Below are positions 22,333 to 30,394 of a stretch of 64,000 bases of DNA, in pieces. The stretch comes from Paraplanobispora takensis (GTDB lineage: Bacteria; Actinomycetota; Actinomycetes; Streptosporangiales; Streptosporangiaceae), in NCBI RefSeq assembly GCF_016863195.1, contig NZ_BOOK01000001.1:1-64000 (forward strand), read 5' to 3'. How positions within the stretch are numbered: position 1 is the first letter of the stretch; each line of letters opens with the position of its first letter. The position numbers and the translations under genes were made by a program. A model generated the notes under the pieces. The model was given only the letters and a program-made list of their open reading frames with translations. It had not been told where the DNA came from and did not search any database.

Positions 22333-23385
22333 TCAGGAGTGGGCGCTGACGACCGTGCGGATGTCGGAGACGAAGGTGTCGACCTCTTCGGGGGTGGTGT
22401 CGAAGGAGGTCACCCAGCGGACCACGTTCTCGTTGGCGTCCCACATGTGGAAGAGGTAACGCTGCTGGAGTTCGGTGATGGCCTTCTCCGGGAGGGCGGG
22501 GAAGACGGCGTTGGACTGGACGGGCCAGCGCAGAGAGACGCCGGGCAGATCACTGACGCCGTCGGCGAGGCGGTGGGCCATGGCGTTGGCGTGGGCGGCG
22601 TTCTCCCGCCAGAGGCCGTCGGTGAGGAGCGCGGTCAGCTGGACGGAGACGAAGCGCATCTTGGAGGCGAGCTGCATGCCCTGCTTGCGCAGGAACAGCG
22701 CCGGGGGATCCAGCTCGGGACGCAGGATGACGAGCGCCTCGGCGCCCATGGCGCCGTTCTTGGTGCCGCCGAAGCTGAGCACGTCCACGCCGGCGTCCGT
22801 GGTGAGGGCACGCATCGAGCAGCCGAGCTCGGCCGCCGCGTTGGCCAGGCGGGCGCCGTCCATGTGCAGGAAGAGTCCGCGAGAGTGGAGGAACTCCGCG
22901 AGTTCGGCGATCTCCGCCGCGGTGTAGGCGGTGCCGCACTCGGTCACCTGGGAGATGGACACGACGCGGGGCTGGGCGTACTGGGTGTTGCCGATGACGG
23001 AGAGGTGGTCGCGGATGCCGTCGACGGCGATCTTTCCGTCGTCCGTGGGACACGGGACGAGCTTGGCGCCGAGAACGCGTTCGGCCGCCCCGCCCTCGTG
23101 GGTGTTGATGTGGGCCGTGGCCGGGCACAGGACGGAGTCGTAGGGGCGCAGCATCAGGCCCAGTCCCACCACGTTGGCTCCGGTGCCGTTGAACATCGCA
23201 TACGCCGTCGCCTGGTCGCCGAACTCGGCACGGAAGGCGTCCTCCATCGCCTTGGTCCAGGGGTCCGCGCCATAGGCGGGGGCGTCTCCGGCGTTGGCCT
23301 CGGCGATGGCCGCGAGGATCGCCGGGTGTACCCCGGCGTGGTTGTCGCTGGCGAAGCTCTTGGGGAAGAAAGTGGTGGTCAGCAC
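22333..23385 (-). CDS. Low-specificity L-threonine aldolase / beta-eliminating lyase family
   Basis: 350 residues of fold-type I PLP enzyme. FASDNHAGVHPAILAAI is the N-terminal signature, HINTHEGGAAE follows, then HMDGARLANAAAELG (Asp that binds the pyridine nitrogen) and SFGGTKNGAMGAEALVI with the Schiff-base Lys. Such enzymes split L-threonine or allo-threonine into glycine and acetaldehyde; related members differ in specificity. The GTG start has TACGCT 7 nt upstream and no Shine-Dalgarno sequence, so the mRNA is probably leaderless. Confidence 0.88.
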   Translation of the reverse strand: MLTTTFFPKSFASDNHAGVHPAILAAIAEANAGDAPAYGADPWTKAMEDAFRAEFGDQATAYAMFNGTGANVVGLGLMLRPYDSVLCPATAHINTHEGGAAERVLGAKLVPCPTDDGKIAVDGIRDHLSVIGNTQYAQPRVVSISQVTECGTAYTAAEIAELAEFLHSRGLFLHMDGARLANAAAELGCSMRALTTDAGVDVLSFGGTKNGAMGAEALVILRPELDPPALFLRKQGMQLASKMRFVSVQLTALLTDGLWRENAAHANAMAHRLADGVSDLPGVSLRWPVQSNAVFPALPEKAITELQQRYLFHMWDANENVVRWVTSFDTTPEEVDTFVSDIRTVVSAHS

Positions 23386-23392
23386 AAGGCCC

Positions 23393-23398
23393 AGCGTA
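23393..23398 (-). promoter_or_regulatory. -10 element for leaderless threonine aldolase mRNA
   Basis: TACGCT on the minus strand ends 7 nt before the GTG start, placing the transcript 5' end at the start codon. The -35 region is weak. Confidence 0.5.
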
Positions 23399-23496
23399 GG
23401 GGAGCGGTCCCGGCAGGCGGTCAGGCGGCCGGACGCCGGGGCCGCGGCACGGACGGTGGCCGGGCCGCGGCGTGGGCGCGTGGGTGTGACGGGGCG

Positions 23497-24453
23497 TCAG
23501 GCCGTGGTGCGGGCGGCGGCCTGCTCCAGGAGGACGCGGCACAGGGAGCCCAGATCCTCGCCGGCGGCCTCGGCGGCCATCGGGAGCAGGGAGGTCTCGG
23601 TCATCCCGGGGGCCACGTTGACCTCCAGGAAGTGCGGGAGCCCATCGGCGTCGACGATGAGGTCGGTGCGGGAGACGTCACGCAGGCCGAGCGCCGTGTG
23701 GGCGGTCACGGCCATCTCCGCGCAGGCGGCGGAGGCGGCGGGGGACAGCCGTGCCGGGGCGAAGAACTCGGTGCGGCCGGCGGTGTAGCGGGCCGCGTAG
23801 TCGTAGACGCCGTCGTCGGGGACGATCTCGACCGGGGGAAGCGCCACGGGCCCCTCACCCAGGTCGATCACCGAGACGGCGACCTCCACGCCCTCGATGT
23901 AGTGCTCGATCAGAGCGGTGTCACCGTAGGCGAAGCAGCCCACCATGGCGGAGGGGAGCTCCTCGGCGGTGCGGACGATCGAGGCGCCCAGGGCCGAACC
24001 GCCGCGGGACGGCTTGACGAACAGGGGCAGGCCGAGCTGGGCGACGATGCGGGCCAGCACCGCCGAGGCGCCGAGGTCGTGGAAGGTCTCCTTGGGCAGC
24101 GTCACCGAGGCGGGGGTGCGCACGCCGACGGAACGGACCACCGTCTTCGCGGTCGGCTTGTCGAAGGCGATCCGGCAGGCGTCGGACCCGGCCCCCACGT
24201 AGGGGACGGACAGCAGGTCCAGCACCGAGCGGATCGCGCCGTCCTCCCCCGCCCCGCCGTGGAGGGTGACGAAGACGGCGCTCGGCGACTCGGCCAGGAT
24301 CCAGGGCACGAGTGAGGCGTCGGTGTCGCGGGTCTCGACCGAGACCCCCGCGGCGCGCAGCACCTCCGCCACCCGGCGGCCCGAGCGCAGGGAGACCTCC
24401 CGCTCGTAGGACAGCCCGCCCGCCAGGACGAGCACATGTCCCAGATCACTCAT
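23497..24453 (-). CDS. ddl: D-alanine--D-alanine ligase
   Basis: 318 residues of ATP-grasp ligase, ATG start behind TAGGAGG. Visible motifs: LAGGLSYEREVSLRSGRRV, LHGGAGEDGAIRSVLDLL, KPSRGGSALGAS in the grasp loop, VYDYAARYTAG with the Tyr typical of D-Ala-D-Ala (not D-Lac) specificity, and LEVNVAPGMTETSLLPMAA. It makes the terminal dipeptide of the peptidoglycan stem. It is shorter than the roughly 360-residue form, matching the small Ddl clade. Many actinobacteria carry a second ddl near murF, so this may be a paralogue. Confidence 0.9.
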   Translation of the reverse strand: MSDLGHVLVLAGGLSYEREVSLRSGRRVAEVLRAAGVSVETRDTDASLVPWILAESPSAVFVTLHGGAGEDGAIRSVLDLLSVPYVGAGSDACRIAFDKPTAKTVVRSVGVRTPASVTLPKETFHDLGASAVLARIVAQLGLPLFVKPSRGGSALGASIVRTAEELPSAMVGCFAYGDTALIEHYIEGVEVAVSVIDLGEGPVALPPVEIVPDDGVYDYAARYTAGRTEFFAPARLSPAASAACAEMAVTAHTALGLRDVSRTDLIVDADGLPHFLEVNVAPGMTETSLLPMAAEAAGEDLGSLCRVLLEQAAARTTA

Positions 24454-24523
24454 CCGAATACCTCCTAGAAGCCCTCACCGGGCCGCTGAGCCGCGTCTGG
24501 TCATCATGAGACGATCGCCGAAC

Positions 24524-24555
24524 GACGATGCCGGAAGTCGACGATGCCGGAAGTC
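24524..24555. repeat. 16-bp tandem duplication
   Basis: GACGATGCCGGAAGTC occurs twice in direct succession, about 70 bp upstream of the ddl start. Confidence 0.85.
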
Positions 24556-24707
24556 ACCGTACGGCACTGCGCCGGAAGCGGCCACGCACCCGCGCTCCCG
24601 CCGGCTCCGCGCCCCACCGGTCCCACCCGCATCGCCCTCCCCTTCCTCGCTCCGCTCACGCCGTACGGCGGCGCCGATCGCCGCCGCGAGACGATCCGCC
24701 GTACCGG

Positions 24708-24730
24708 CGCCGGTCTGTGACAGACCGGCG
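24708..24730. repeat. Perfect inverted repeat, CGCCGGTCTG / CAGACCGGCG
   Basis: Ten-bp arms with a TGA loop. It lies about 195 bp downstream of the leftward aminotransferase gene and 255 bp upstream of ddl. It could be a terminator hairpin (no T run) or an operator. Confidence 0.6.
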
Positions 24731-24760
24731 GTGCGGCGGAGGGAACCGAGCCCCGGACGA

Positions 24761-24842
24761 GGGACGCGCTTCACCGGGACGAGTACGTGGTCCGGCCCGG
24801 TGGGACGCGCTTCGCCGGGACGGGTGCGCGGCCCGGCCGGGT
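24761..24842. repeat. 41-bp imperfect tandem duplication
   Basis: Units 24761-24801 and 24802-24842 share GGGACGCGCTTC and CCGGGACG with scattered substitutions. Confidence 0.75.
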
Positions 24843-24923
24843 GGGACCCTCACGGACATGGAGGCACCCGACGCGGTCCTGCCGGGTTCCCCGGCCCGGC
24901 TGGACACCGGACCGGGGACGGGG

Positions 24924-26249
24924 TCAGGCGAGGTCGGGGCCGGGGGTGTCGACTCCGATGTGATCGGGGTAGCTGCCGGTGCCGAAGGTGTCGCGCAGCT
25001 GGAGCTCTTGCTCGATCACCCCGGCCAGGCGCCGTACCCCCTCACGGATGCGCTCGGGCTCGGGATAGCAGTAGGACAGCCGCATGTGCCGGGCCCCGCT
25101 GCCGTCGGAGAAGAATCCCGTACCCGGCACGAACGCCACCCGTTCGGCGACCGCGCGGGGCAGGAGCGCCTTGGAGTCCAGCCCCTCGGGGAGGGTCGCC
25201 CAGACGAAGAAGCCGCCGCGCGGGCGCGTCCAGGTGCAGCCGGCGGGCATCAGCGCCTCCAGCGAGGAGAGCATGGTGTCCCGGCGCTCGCGGTAGAGCT
25301 CGCGGAAGGTCTTGATCTGCTCACGCCAGGGCTGGGTCGCCAGGTACTCGCCGACGGCGAGCTGGGTGAAGACGGAGTGCGACAGGACCGCCGACTCCAT
25401 CGCCAGCACCAGCTTGTCGCGCACGGCGTGCGGGGCCAGGGCCCAGCCGACCCGGAAGCCCGGGGCCAGCGTCTTGGAGAACGACCCGAGATAGACGACG
25501 CCCTCGGGGTTGTCGGCGCGCAGGGCCCGCATCGGCTCGCCGTCGAAGCCGAGCAGGCCGTACGGGTTGTCCTCGACGATCAGCACGCCGGCGCGCTGGC
25601 AGATCTCCAGGACCTGCTGCCTGCGCCCGGCGTCGAGCGTCACGCCCGCGGGGTTCTGGAAGGTGGGGATCGTGTAGAGGAACTTGATCCGGCTGCCCGC
25701 GGTCTTCAGGGCGTAGATGGTCTGCGCCAGGGACTCGGGGATGATGCCCTCGTCGTCCATCGCGATGTGCACGACCTTGGCCTGGTAGGCGGCGAAGGTG
25801 CCGAGCGCGCCCACGTAGGACGGGCCCTCGGCGAGGATGACGTCGCCGGGGTCGATGAAGATGCGGGTGATCAGGTCGAGGGCCTGCTGCGAGCCGACGG
25901 TCACCACGACGTCGTCGGCGTTGCCCTCGATCCCCTCCAGGCGCATGACGTCGCAGATCTGCTCGCGCAGGTGCGGGTCACCCTGGCCGGAGCCGTACTG
26001 GAGCGCGACCGGTCCGCGCCGGGCCACCAGGTCGGAGACCAGCTCCCCCACCACGTCCAGGGGGAGGGCGGTGACGTACGGCATGCCGCCGGCCAGCGAG
26101 ACCACCTCGGGCCTCGACGCGACGGCGAAAAGAGCTCGGACCTCGGAGGCGACCATCCCGGTAGCCCGTGCGGCGTACCGGTCGACGTAGGCATCGATGC
26201 GCGACCCGTGGGCCGCGACGGTCCGACCGTGATCCGGCTCGTGGGACAC
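24924..26249 (-). CDS. PLP-dependent aminotransferase, class I/II (2-aminoadipate / aromatic type)
   Basis: About 441 residues. I start at the GTG (26249) 6 nt after AGGAGG; the frame extends upstream without support. Fold-type I features: SLAGGMPYVTALPLDVV, YGSGQGDPHLREQI, YTIPTFQNPAGVTLD, VEDNPYGLLGFDGE, and YLGSFSKTLAPGFRVGW with the PLP Lys. This sequence type is that of the LysN/kynurenine-alpha-aminoadipate aminotransferases and of the catalytic half of MocR regulators. No N-terminal GntR winged helix is present, so it is an enzyme, not a MocR protein. Substrate unknown. Confidence 0.87.
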   Translation of the reverse strand: MSHEPDHGRTVAAHGSRIDAYVDRYAARATGMVASEVRALFAVASRPEVVSLAGGMPYVTALPLDVVGELVSDLVARRGPVALQYGSGQGDPHLREQICDVMRLEGIEGNADDVVVTVGSQQALDLITRIFIDPGDVILAEGPSYVGALGTFAAYQAKVVHIAMDDEGIIPESLAQTIYALKTAGSRIKFLYTIPTFQNPAGVTLDAGRRQQVLEICQRAGVLIVEDNPYGLLGFDGEPMRALRADNPEGVVYLGSFSKTLAPGFRVGWALAPHAVRDKLVLAMESAVLSHSVFTQLAVGEYLATQPWREQIKTFRELYRERRDTMLSSLEALMPAGCTWTRPRGGFFVWATLPEGLDSKALLPRAVAERVAFVPGTGFFSDGSGARHMRLSYCYPEPERIREGVRRLAGVIEQELQLRDTFGTGSYPDHIGVDTPGPDLA

Positions 26250-26271
26250 GGTCCACCTCCTAGGTCGTATG

Positions 26272-26286
26272 GAGCACTTCGTGCTC
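26272..26286. promoter_or_regulatory. Possible operator upstream of the aminotransferase gene
   Basis: GAGCAC-TTC-GTGCTC, a perfect 6-bp inverted repeat with a 3-nt spacer, 23 bp upstream of the chosen start codon and between the divergent aminotransferase and GNAT genes. The same half-site without spacer occurs before the ABC transporter at 52780. Confidence 0.35.
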
Positions 26287-26440
26287 AAGCTAGGTGAACA
26301 AGGGTACGTCAGCGGCTCCGGCCGCCCGTTCGCGGGACCGGAGACCCGGAAACGGAGACCCCCGCTGGGCTACGATGCCAGCTAGGGACGCCGTTTTCGC
26401 GCGTATTTCGCACTAGTCTCGCCAGGATTGGGGCCAACAG

Positions 26441-27061
26441 GTGTCGCGTCGGCTGGCTAACGTCACTCTCGACAACCTCGATGACCTGCCGCGCCGCTGC
26501 CGCCGGTGCGTTTTCTGGGAGCTCGACCCCGTGAGCGGGGAACGGGCGGCGGAGGCCGGTGATCCGGAGCTGGAGAAGGAGGCCTGGATCTCGGCGACCC
26601 TGCTGGAGTGGGGCAGCTGCGGGAAGATCGCCTATGTGGACGGCGTTCCCGCCGGATTCGTGCTCTACGCGCCCCCGCTGTACGTGCCGCGTTCGGTGGC
26701 CTTCCCCACCTCGCCCGTCAGCGCCGACGCCGTGCTGCTGATGACGGCGCACATCATCCCGGAGTTCTCCGGCGGCGGGCTCGGCCGGATGCTGGTCCAG
26801 GGCGTGGCCAAGGACCTCACCCGGCGCGGGGTGCGGGCGATCGAGGCGTTCGGCGACCTGAAGTGGGAGAAGGCCGGGATGTGCGTGATGCCCGCCGACT
26901 ATCTCCTGTCGGTCGGGTTCAAGACCGTCCGGCCGCATCTGCGCTTCCCCCGCCTCCGCCTGGAGCTCAAGAACGCCGTCTCGTGGCGTGAGGATGTCGA
27001 GGTGGCCCTGGAACGCCTGCTGGGTTCCATGACCCCGGAGCGGGCGTTGCGCCCCGTCTGA
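26441..27061 (+). CDS. GNAT-family N-acetyltransferase
   Basis: 206 residues, GTG start. The first 60 residues include CRRCVFWELDP, a short Cys-containing segment seen in actinobacterial homologues. The acetyl-CoA site is IIPEFSGGGLGRMLVQGVAKDL, a variant of the Q/RxxGxG/A loop. Then comes IEAFGDLKWEKAGMCVMPADYLLSVGFK. It is convergent with trxA, a placement I recall from other actinobacteria. The substrate is unknown. Confidence 0.8.
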   Translation: MSRRLANVTLDNLDDLPRRCRRCVFWELDPVSGERAAEAGDPELEKEAWISATLLEWGSCGKIAYVDGVPAGFVLYAPPLYVPRSVAFPTSPVSADAVLLMTAHIIPEFSGGGLGRMLVQGVAKDLTRRGVRAIEAFGDLKWEKAGMCVMPADYLLSVGFKTVRPHLRFPRLRLELKNAVSWREDVEVALERLLGSMTPERALRPV

Positions 27062-27158
27062 GGAATCTGAGAGGCTCCGGGGCGCACTTGAGGGCCTCTG
27101 GGATGCCTTGCGGGTTTCCGGGGTGTTCCGAGGGCTTCCCGGACGTCTGCGGATACGC

Positions 27159-27190
27159 GAAAGCCCCCTGCGTGGGGCGAGGGGGCTTTC
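27159..27190. terminator. Bidirectional terminator between GNAT gene and trxA
   Basis: Perfect 11-bp stem GAAAGCCCCCT / AGGGGGCTTTC with a 10-nt loop, flanked by A and T runs. It serves the two convergent genes. Confidence 0.85.
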
Positions 27191-27271
27191 ACTGGGTGGG
27201 TGTGCCGCTCGGAAGAGCGGTGGTACGGCCGAGCCGCCGTGGGGAGCGCTCGGCCGCAGGGGGCTCTCGAA

Positions 27272-27293
27272 GGAGCCCCGCCGCGGGGGCTCC
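27272..27293 (-). terminator. Hairpin directly after trxA
   Basis: GGAGCCCC / GGGGCTCC, 8-bp stem with 6-nt loop, abutting the trxA stop codon on the minus strand. No T run. Confidence 0.55.
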
Positions 27294-27617
27294 CTAGATG
27301 ATGCCCTCGAGCTCGCGAAGCAGCATGGCCTTCGGCTTGGCGCCGATGATCTGCTTCACAACCTCTCCGTTCTTATAGACGTTCATAGTCGGGATCTGGA
27401 GTACGCCGTACTTCTGGGCAATTGCCTGATTTTCGTCGACGTTGAGCTTGACGATCTCCAGCTTCTCACCCTGCTCGTTCGCGATCTCCTGGAGGATCGG
27501 AGCGACCTGGCGGCACGGACCGCACCACTCGGCCCAGAAGTCGACGAGCACGGGCTTGTCACTCTTGAGGACGTCGTCCTCGAAGCTGGCCTCGGTCACG
27601 TTCTTGATGGCGCCCAC
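27294..27617 (-). CDS. trxA: Thioredoxin
   Basis: 107 residues with the redox site WCGPC (31-35) and cis-Pro motif GVLQIPTMNVYKNGE. Reduces protein disulfides with electrons from the thioredoxin reductase encoded 35 bp upstream. GTG start behind AGGA. The trxB-trxA pair beside sigM is conserved in actinobacteria. Confidence 0.98.
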   Translation of the reverse strand: MGAIKNVTEASFEDDVLKSDKPVLVDFWAEWCGPCRQVAPILQEIANEQGEKLEIVKLNVDENQAIAQKYGVLQIPTMNVYKNGEVVKQIIGAKPKAMLLRELEGII

Positions 27618-27652
27618 GATTCCTGCTTTCTGTTTCCCGATGGTGTGGATGG

Positions 27653-28585
27653 TCAGCTGTCGTGATCGGCGAGCCAGCGCTCGGCGTCCAGGGAGGCCGA
27701 GCAGCCGGTGCCCGCGGCGGTGATCGCCTGGCGGTAGGTGTGGTCCACCACGTCGCCGGCGGCGAAGACGCCGTCCAGGTTGGTACGGGTGGAGGGGGCC
27801 TCGACCTTGATGTAGCCCTCGTCGTCGAGCTCCACCTGGCCCTTGAGGAGCTCGGTGCGCGGGTCGTGGCCGATCGCGATGAACAGGCCGGTGGCCGCCA
27901 GCTCGCTCTCCTCGCCCGTCTTGACGTTGCGCAGCCGTACGCCCGAGACCTTCTGGTCGCCGAGGACGTCGACGACCTCGCTGTCCCAGACGAAGCGGAT
28001 CTTCTCGTTGGCGAACGCGCGGTCCTGCATGATCCTGCTGGCGCGCAGCTCGCTGCGGCGGTGCACGACGGTCACCGAGGAGGCGAAGCGGGTCAGGAAG
28101 GTCGCCTCCTCCATGGCGGTGTCGCCGCCGCCGACGACCACGATGTCCTGGCCGCGGAAGAAGAACCCGTCACAGGTGGCGCACCAGGAGACGCCGCGAC
28201 CGGACAGCCGCTGCTCGTTGGGCACGCCGAGCTGGCGGTAGCCCGAGCCGGTGGCCAGGATGACCGTCTTGGCGTGGAAGGTGCCGGTGGCGGTCTTGAC
28301 CACCTTGGGGGTGACGGTCAGGTCGACCTCGATCACGTCGTCGGCGACGAGCTCGGCACCGAAGCGCTCGGCCTGCTTGCGCATGCCGTCCATGAGATCG
28401 GGGCCCATGATGCCGTCGGGGAACCCGGGGAAGTTCTCCACCTCGGTGGTGTTCATCAGCGCGCCACCGGCGGTGACCGAACCCTCGAAGACCAGCGGCT
28501 TGAGGTCGGCGCGCGCGGAGTACACAGCCGATGTGTAACCGGCGGGACCCGATCCGATGATGATCACATTCCGGACGTCCATCAC
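27653..28585 (-). CDS. trxB: Thioredoxin reductase (NADPH)
   Basis: 310 residues. FAD-binding [16 protein letters not shown] at the N-terminus, redox-active CATC (135-138), NADPH-binding [17 protein letters not shown] and the C-terminal FAD motif [20 protein letters not shown]. Transfers electrons from NADPH to TrxA. Start is GTG at 28585 or the ATG immediately after it. In Streptomyces and mycobacteria this operon is under stress sigma control (SigR or SigM class); I do not see a certain promoter here. Confidence 0.98.
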   Translation of the reverse strand: MMDVRNVIIIGSGPAGYTSAVYSARADLKPLVFEGSVTAGGALMNTTEVENFPGFPDGIMGPDLMDGMRKQAERFGAELVADDVIEVDLTVTPKVVKTATGTFHAKTVILATGSGYRQLGVPNEQRLSGRGVSWCATCDGFFFRGQDIVVVGGGDTAMEEATFLTRFASSVTVVHRRSELRASRIMQDRAFANEKIRFVWDSEVVDVLGDQKVSGVRLRNVKTGEESELAATGLFIAIGHDPRTELLKGQVELDDEGYIKVEAPSTRTNLDGVFAAGDVVDHTYRQAITAAGTGCSASLDAERWLADHDS

Positions 28586-28711
28586 GCGTTGCGCCTTTCC
28601 CTCTGTCGTTGCAGTCGCGTCAACAGATCCTAGGCTCCGGTGATTCCCGCCGGACGCGAAAGGCGGCCTCCCGGGCGCAAAGCCTCACGATCCCGGCCGC
28701 CGGACGCGGGA

Positions 28712-28746
28712 AAAGCCCGGCACGGACGGGGTCCGTACCGGGCTTT
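28712..28746 (-). terminator. Terminator after the anti-sigma gene
   Basis: A 16-bp stem with one mismatch, AAAGCCCGG-ACGGAC pairing across a 3-nt loop, starting 9 bp past the anti-sigma stop. It separates the sigM pair from trxB. Confidence 0.8.
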
Positions 28747-28754
28747 CCAGGCTG

Positions 28755-29621
28755 TCACTTCCAGCGGGCGAGAGCGGGTTCGCGCACCTGGTCGCACTCC
28801 GGGCCCACCACGTGGACGAGCACCTGGTTCTTGGACACGTTGTGCCAGAAGACCATGACGTTGGCCTCCTGCCCGTTGTAGAAGCCCTGGTCGACCGCGA
28901 AGGGAGCCGTGCCGACCTTGGCGGCGACCTGGCGCACGCACTGGTCGATCTTCGAGCTCTCCGTCGTGCCACCGGCGTTCACCGGGCCGATGTAGCCCAG
29001 CAGCGAACCGCTGAGCTCCTGGTCGGTGTAGTTCCAGTTGCTGTCGGTCAGCTGGTACTTCGGCGGGGCCGCGTCGGCCTGGACCCCGATCATGGGGTTG
29101 GTGTCCGGTCCTCCCGAAGCGGACAGGATGCCGGTCGTCACCACCGTGGCGCCGATCACCGCCGCCGCCACTCCCGCCGCGGCGGCGGGCATCGCCCACC
29201 GGCGCCGCGTGGCGGCCCTGCGCCGCCTGGCCGGGGTGACCGGGACGACGGTGCCGTCGTCGCCGACGACCCCCAGTCGCACCGGCTCCGGCTCGGGGAG
29301 GGACGGGGTCTCCGTCTCCCACGGCGCGTCGCGCATTATGTCGTCCCAGGCCGGTGCCTCCACCAGCCCCACTCCACCTCCACGCAAGCTCTCGGCCTCT
29401 GCGGCCAGCGCACGGTCGATCCGGAGCGCGACTCCCATCGGCATCGCCGGGGTGGGAGTCCCCGAGAGCATCTCGCGGACCGCTGCGAGATCGGCAAGGC
29501 TCTCGCCACAGGGATCGCAGATCGCGAGATGCTCGCGAACCTGCAGGGCCGTGGCGGCGTCGAGGAGACCCTCGGCCAGTTCGGCCAGGATCTCCAGGTC
29601 GTAGTGCGTATCACCCGTCAC
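28755..29621 (-). CDS. Anti-sigma factor with zinc-finger (for SigM-like sigma)
   Basis: 288 residues from the GTG at 29621, 9 nt after GGGAG. An N-terminal anti-sigma domain has the ZAS motif HLAICDPC (H-x3-C-x2-C), followed by a linker, one membrane segment (MPAAAAGVAAAVIGATVVTT, about residues 145-165) and an extracytoplasmic part. It would hold the sigma factor at the membrane until a redox or envelope signal arrives. It overlaps the sigma gene by 11 bp and sits beside trxBA, as in mycobacteria, where the pair is SigM and Rv3912. Confidence 0.88.
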   Translation of the reverse strand: MTGDTHYDLEILAELAEGLLDAATALQVREHLAICDPCGESLADLAAVREMLSGTPTPAMPMGVALRIDRALAAEAESLRGGGVGLVEAPAWDDIMRDAPWETETPSLPEPEPVRLGVVGDDGTVVPVTPARRRRAATRRRWAMPAAAAGVAAAVIGATVVTTGILSASGGPDTNPMIGVQADAAPPKYQLTDSNWNYTDQELSGSLLGYIGPVNAGGTTESSKIDQCVRQVAAKVGTAPFAVDQGFYNGQEANVMVFWHNVSKNQVLVHVVGPECDQVREPALARWK

Positions 29622-30258
29622 GAAGTTCTGCTCCCTTCGCCGATGAGACGCGAGATAGGTCAGATCGGTTCCGCAGATGCGAAAGAATTGGGACAAGTTT
29701 GGCTCGACCGCGCGCACAGCGGCTCTTCACCGTGCCGCTGGGCACCTGCAGGACCTGGGCGGCGTCCTCGACGGAGTAGCCCATCATGTCCACCAGCACC
29801 AACGCCGCCCGCTGGTCGGCGGGCAGCAGCTTGAGCGCCGAGGAGACCTCCATGGAGACCTCGCGCTCGGTCGTCTGGTCGGGCACCGGCGTCTCGCGCT
29901 CGGCGGCCTCGATCAGCTCGTCGTCTGCGACGGGGCGCACCGACTTCCTGCGCATGCGGTCCAGGCAGGCGTTCACCACGATGCGGTGCAGCCACGTGGT
30001 GACCGCCGCCTCGCCGCGGAAGCTCTCGGCCTTGCGGTAGGCGGAGACGAAGGCGTCCTGTACGGCGTCCGCCGCCTCGTCGGGGTCGCCCAGCGTGCGC
30101 AGGGCGACCGCCCACATGCGGTCGCGATGCCGCTTGACTATTTCACTGAAAGCCTGTGGATCCCCGGCGATGTGGCGGTTCAGCAGGTCGGCGTCGGACA
30201 CGGCCGTCCGTCCTGCCTGCTGGTCCGCCGCCGGCGGGGTCTCGGGTGGGGAATTCAC
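29611..30258 (-). CDS. sigM: ECF RNA polymerase sigma factor, SigM family
   Basis: 215 residues. Region 2 is FSEIVKRHRDRMWAVALRTL with DEAADAVQDAFVSAYRKAES; region 4 is LLPADQRAALVLVDMMGYSV then DAAQVLQVPSGTVKSRCARG. The location, between trxB/anti-sigma and the murJ cluster, identifies it as the SigM orthologue of mycobacteria and SCO-type actinomycetes. It directs transcription in stress, held by the downstream anti-sigma factor. No autoregulated promoter is evident in the 136-bp upstream spacer. Confidence 0.9.
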   Translation of the reverse strand: MNSPPETPPAADQQAGRTAVSDADLLNRHIAGDPQAFSEIVKRHRDRMWAVALRTLGDPDEAADAVQDAFVSAYRKAESFRGEAAVTTWLHRIVVNACLDRMRRKSVRPVADDELIEAAERETPVPDQTTEREVSMEVSSALKLLPADQRAALVLVDMMGYSVEDAAQVLQVPSGTVKSRCARGRAKLVPILSHLRNRSDLSRVSSAKGAELRDG

Positions 30259-30394
30259 AAGGAGAGTCCTGCTATGCCGATCCGGGAGAACACCACTACG
30301 GGATAGATGGTGCCACGAAATCTCCGATGATCGGCAAGAAGCCGGGTAAACCAGAGCAAATCACACTGGTATGACACCATCTGTCACACGGTCG

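Larger units (their letters stand above)
24454..24923. other. Intergenic region upstream of ddl (470 bp, no gene seen)
   Basis: Contains a 16-bp tandem duplication (24524-24555), a 10-bp-stem hairpin (24708-24730) and a 41-bp tandem duplication (24761-24842). Frames across it are Arg/Pro-rich and look non-coding. Confidence 0.5.

Noticed and set aside
23800-23860. Ddl as a D-Ala-D-Lac (vancomycin-resistance) ligase
   Set aside because: The VYDYAARY segment has the Tyr of D-Ala-D-Ala ligases, and no vanH or vanX neighbour is present.
24924-26249. MocR-type transcription regulator
   Set aside because: The aminotransferase domain fits, but there is no N-terminal GntR winged helix; the protein begins about 30 residues before the enzyme core.
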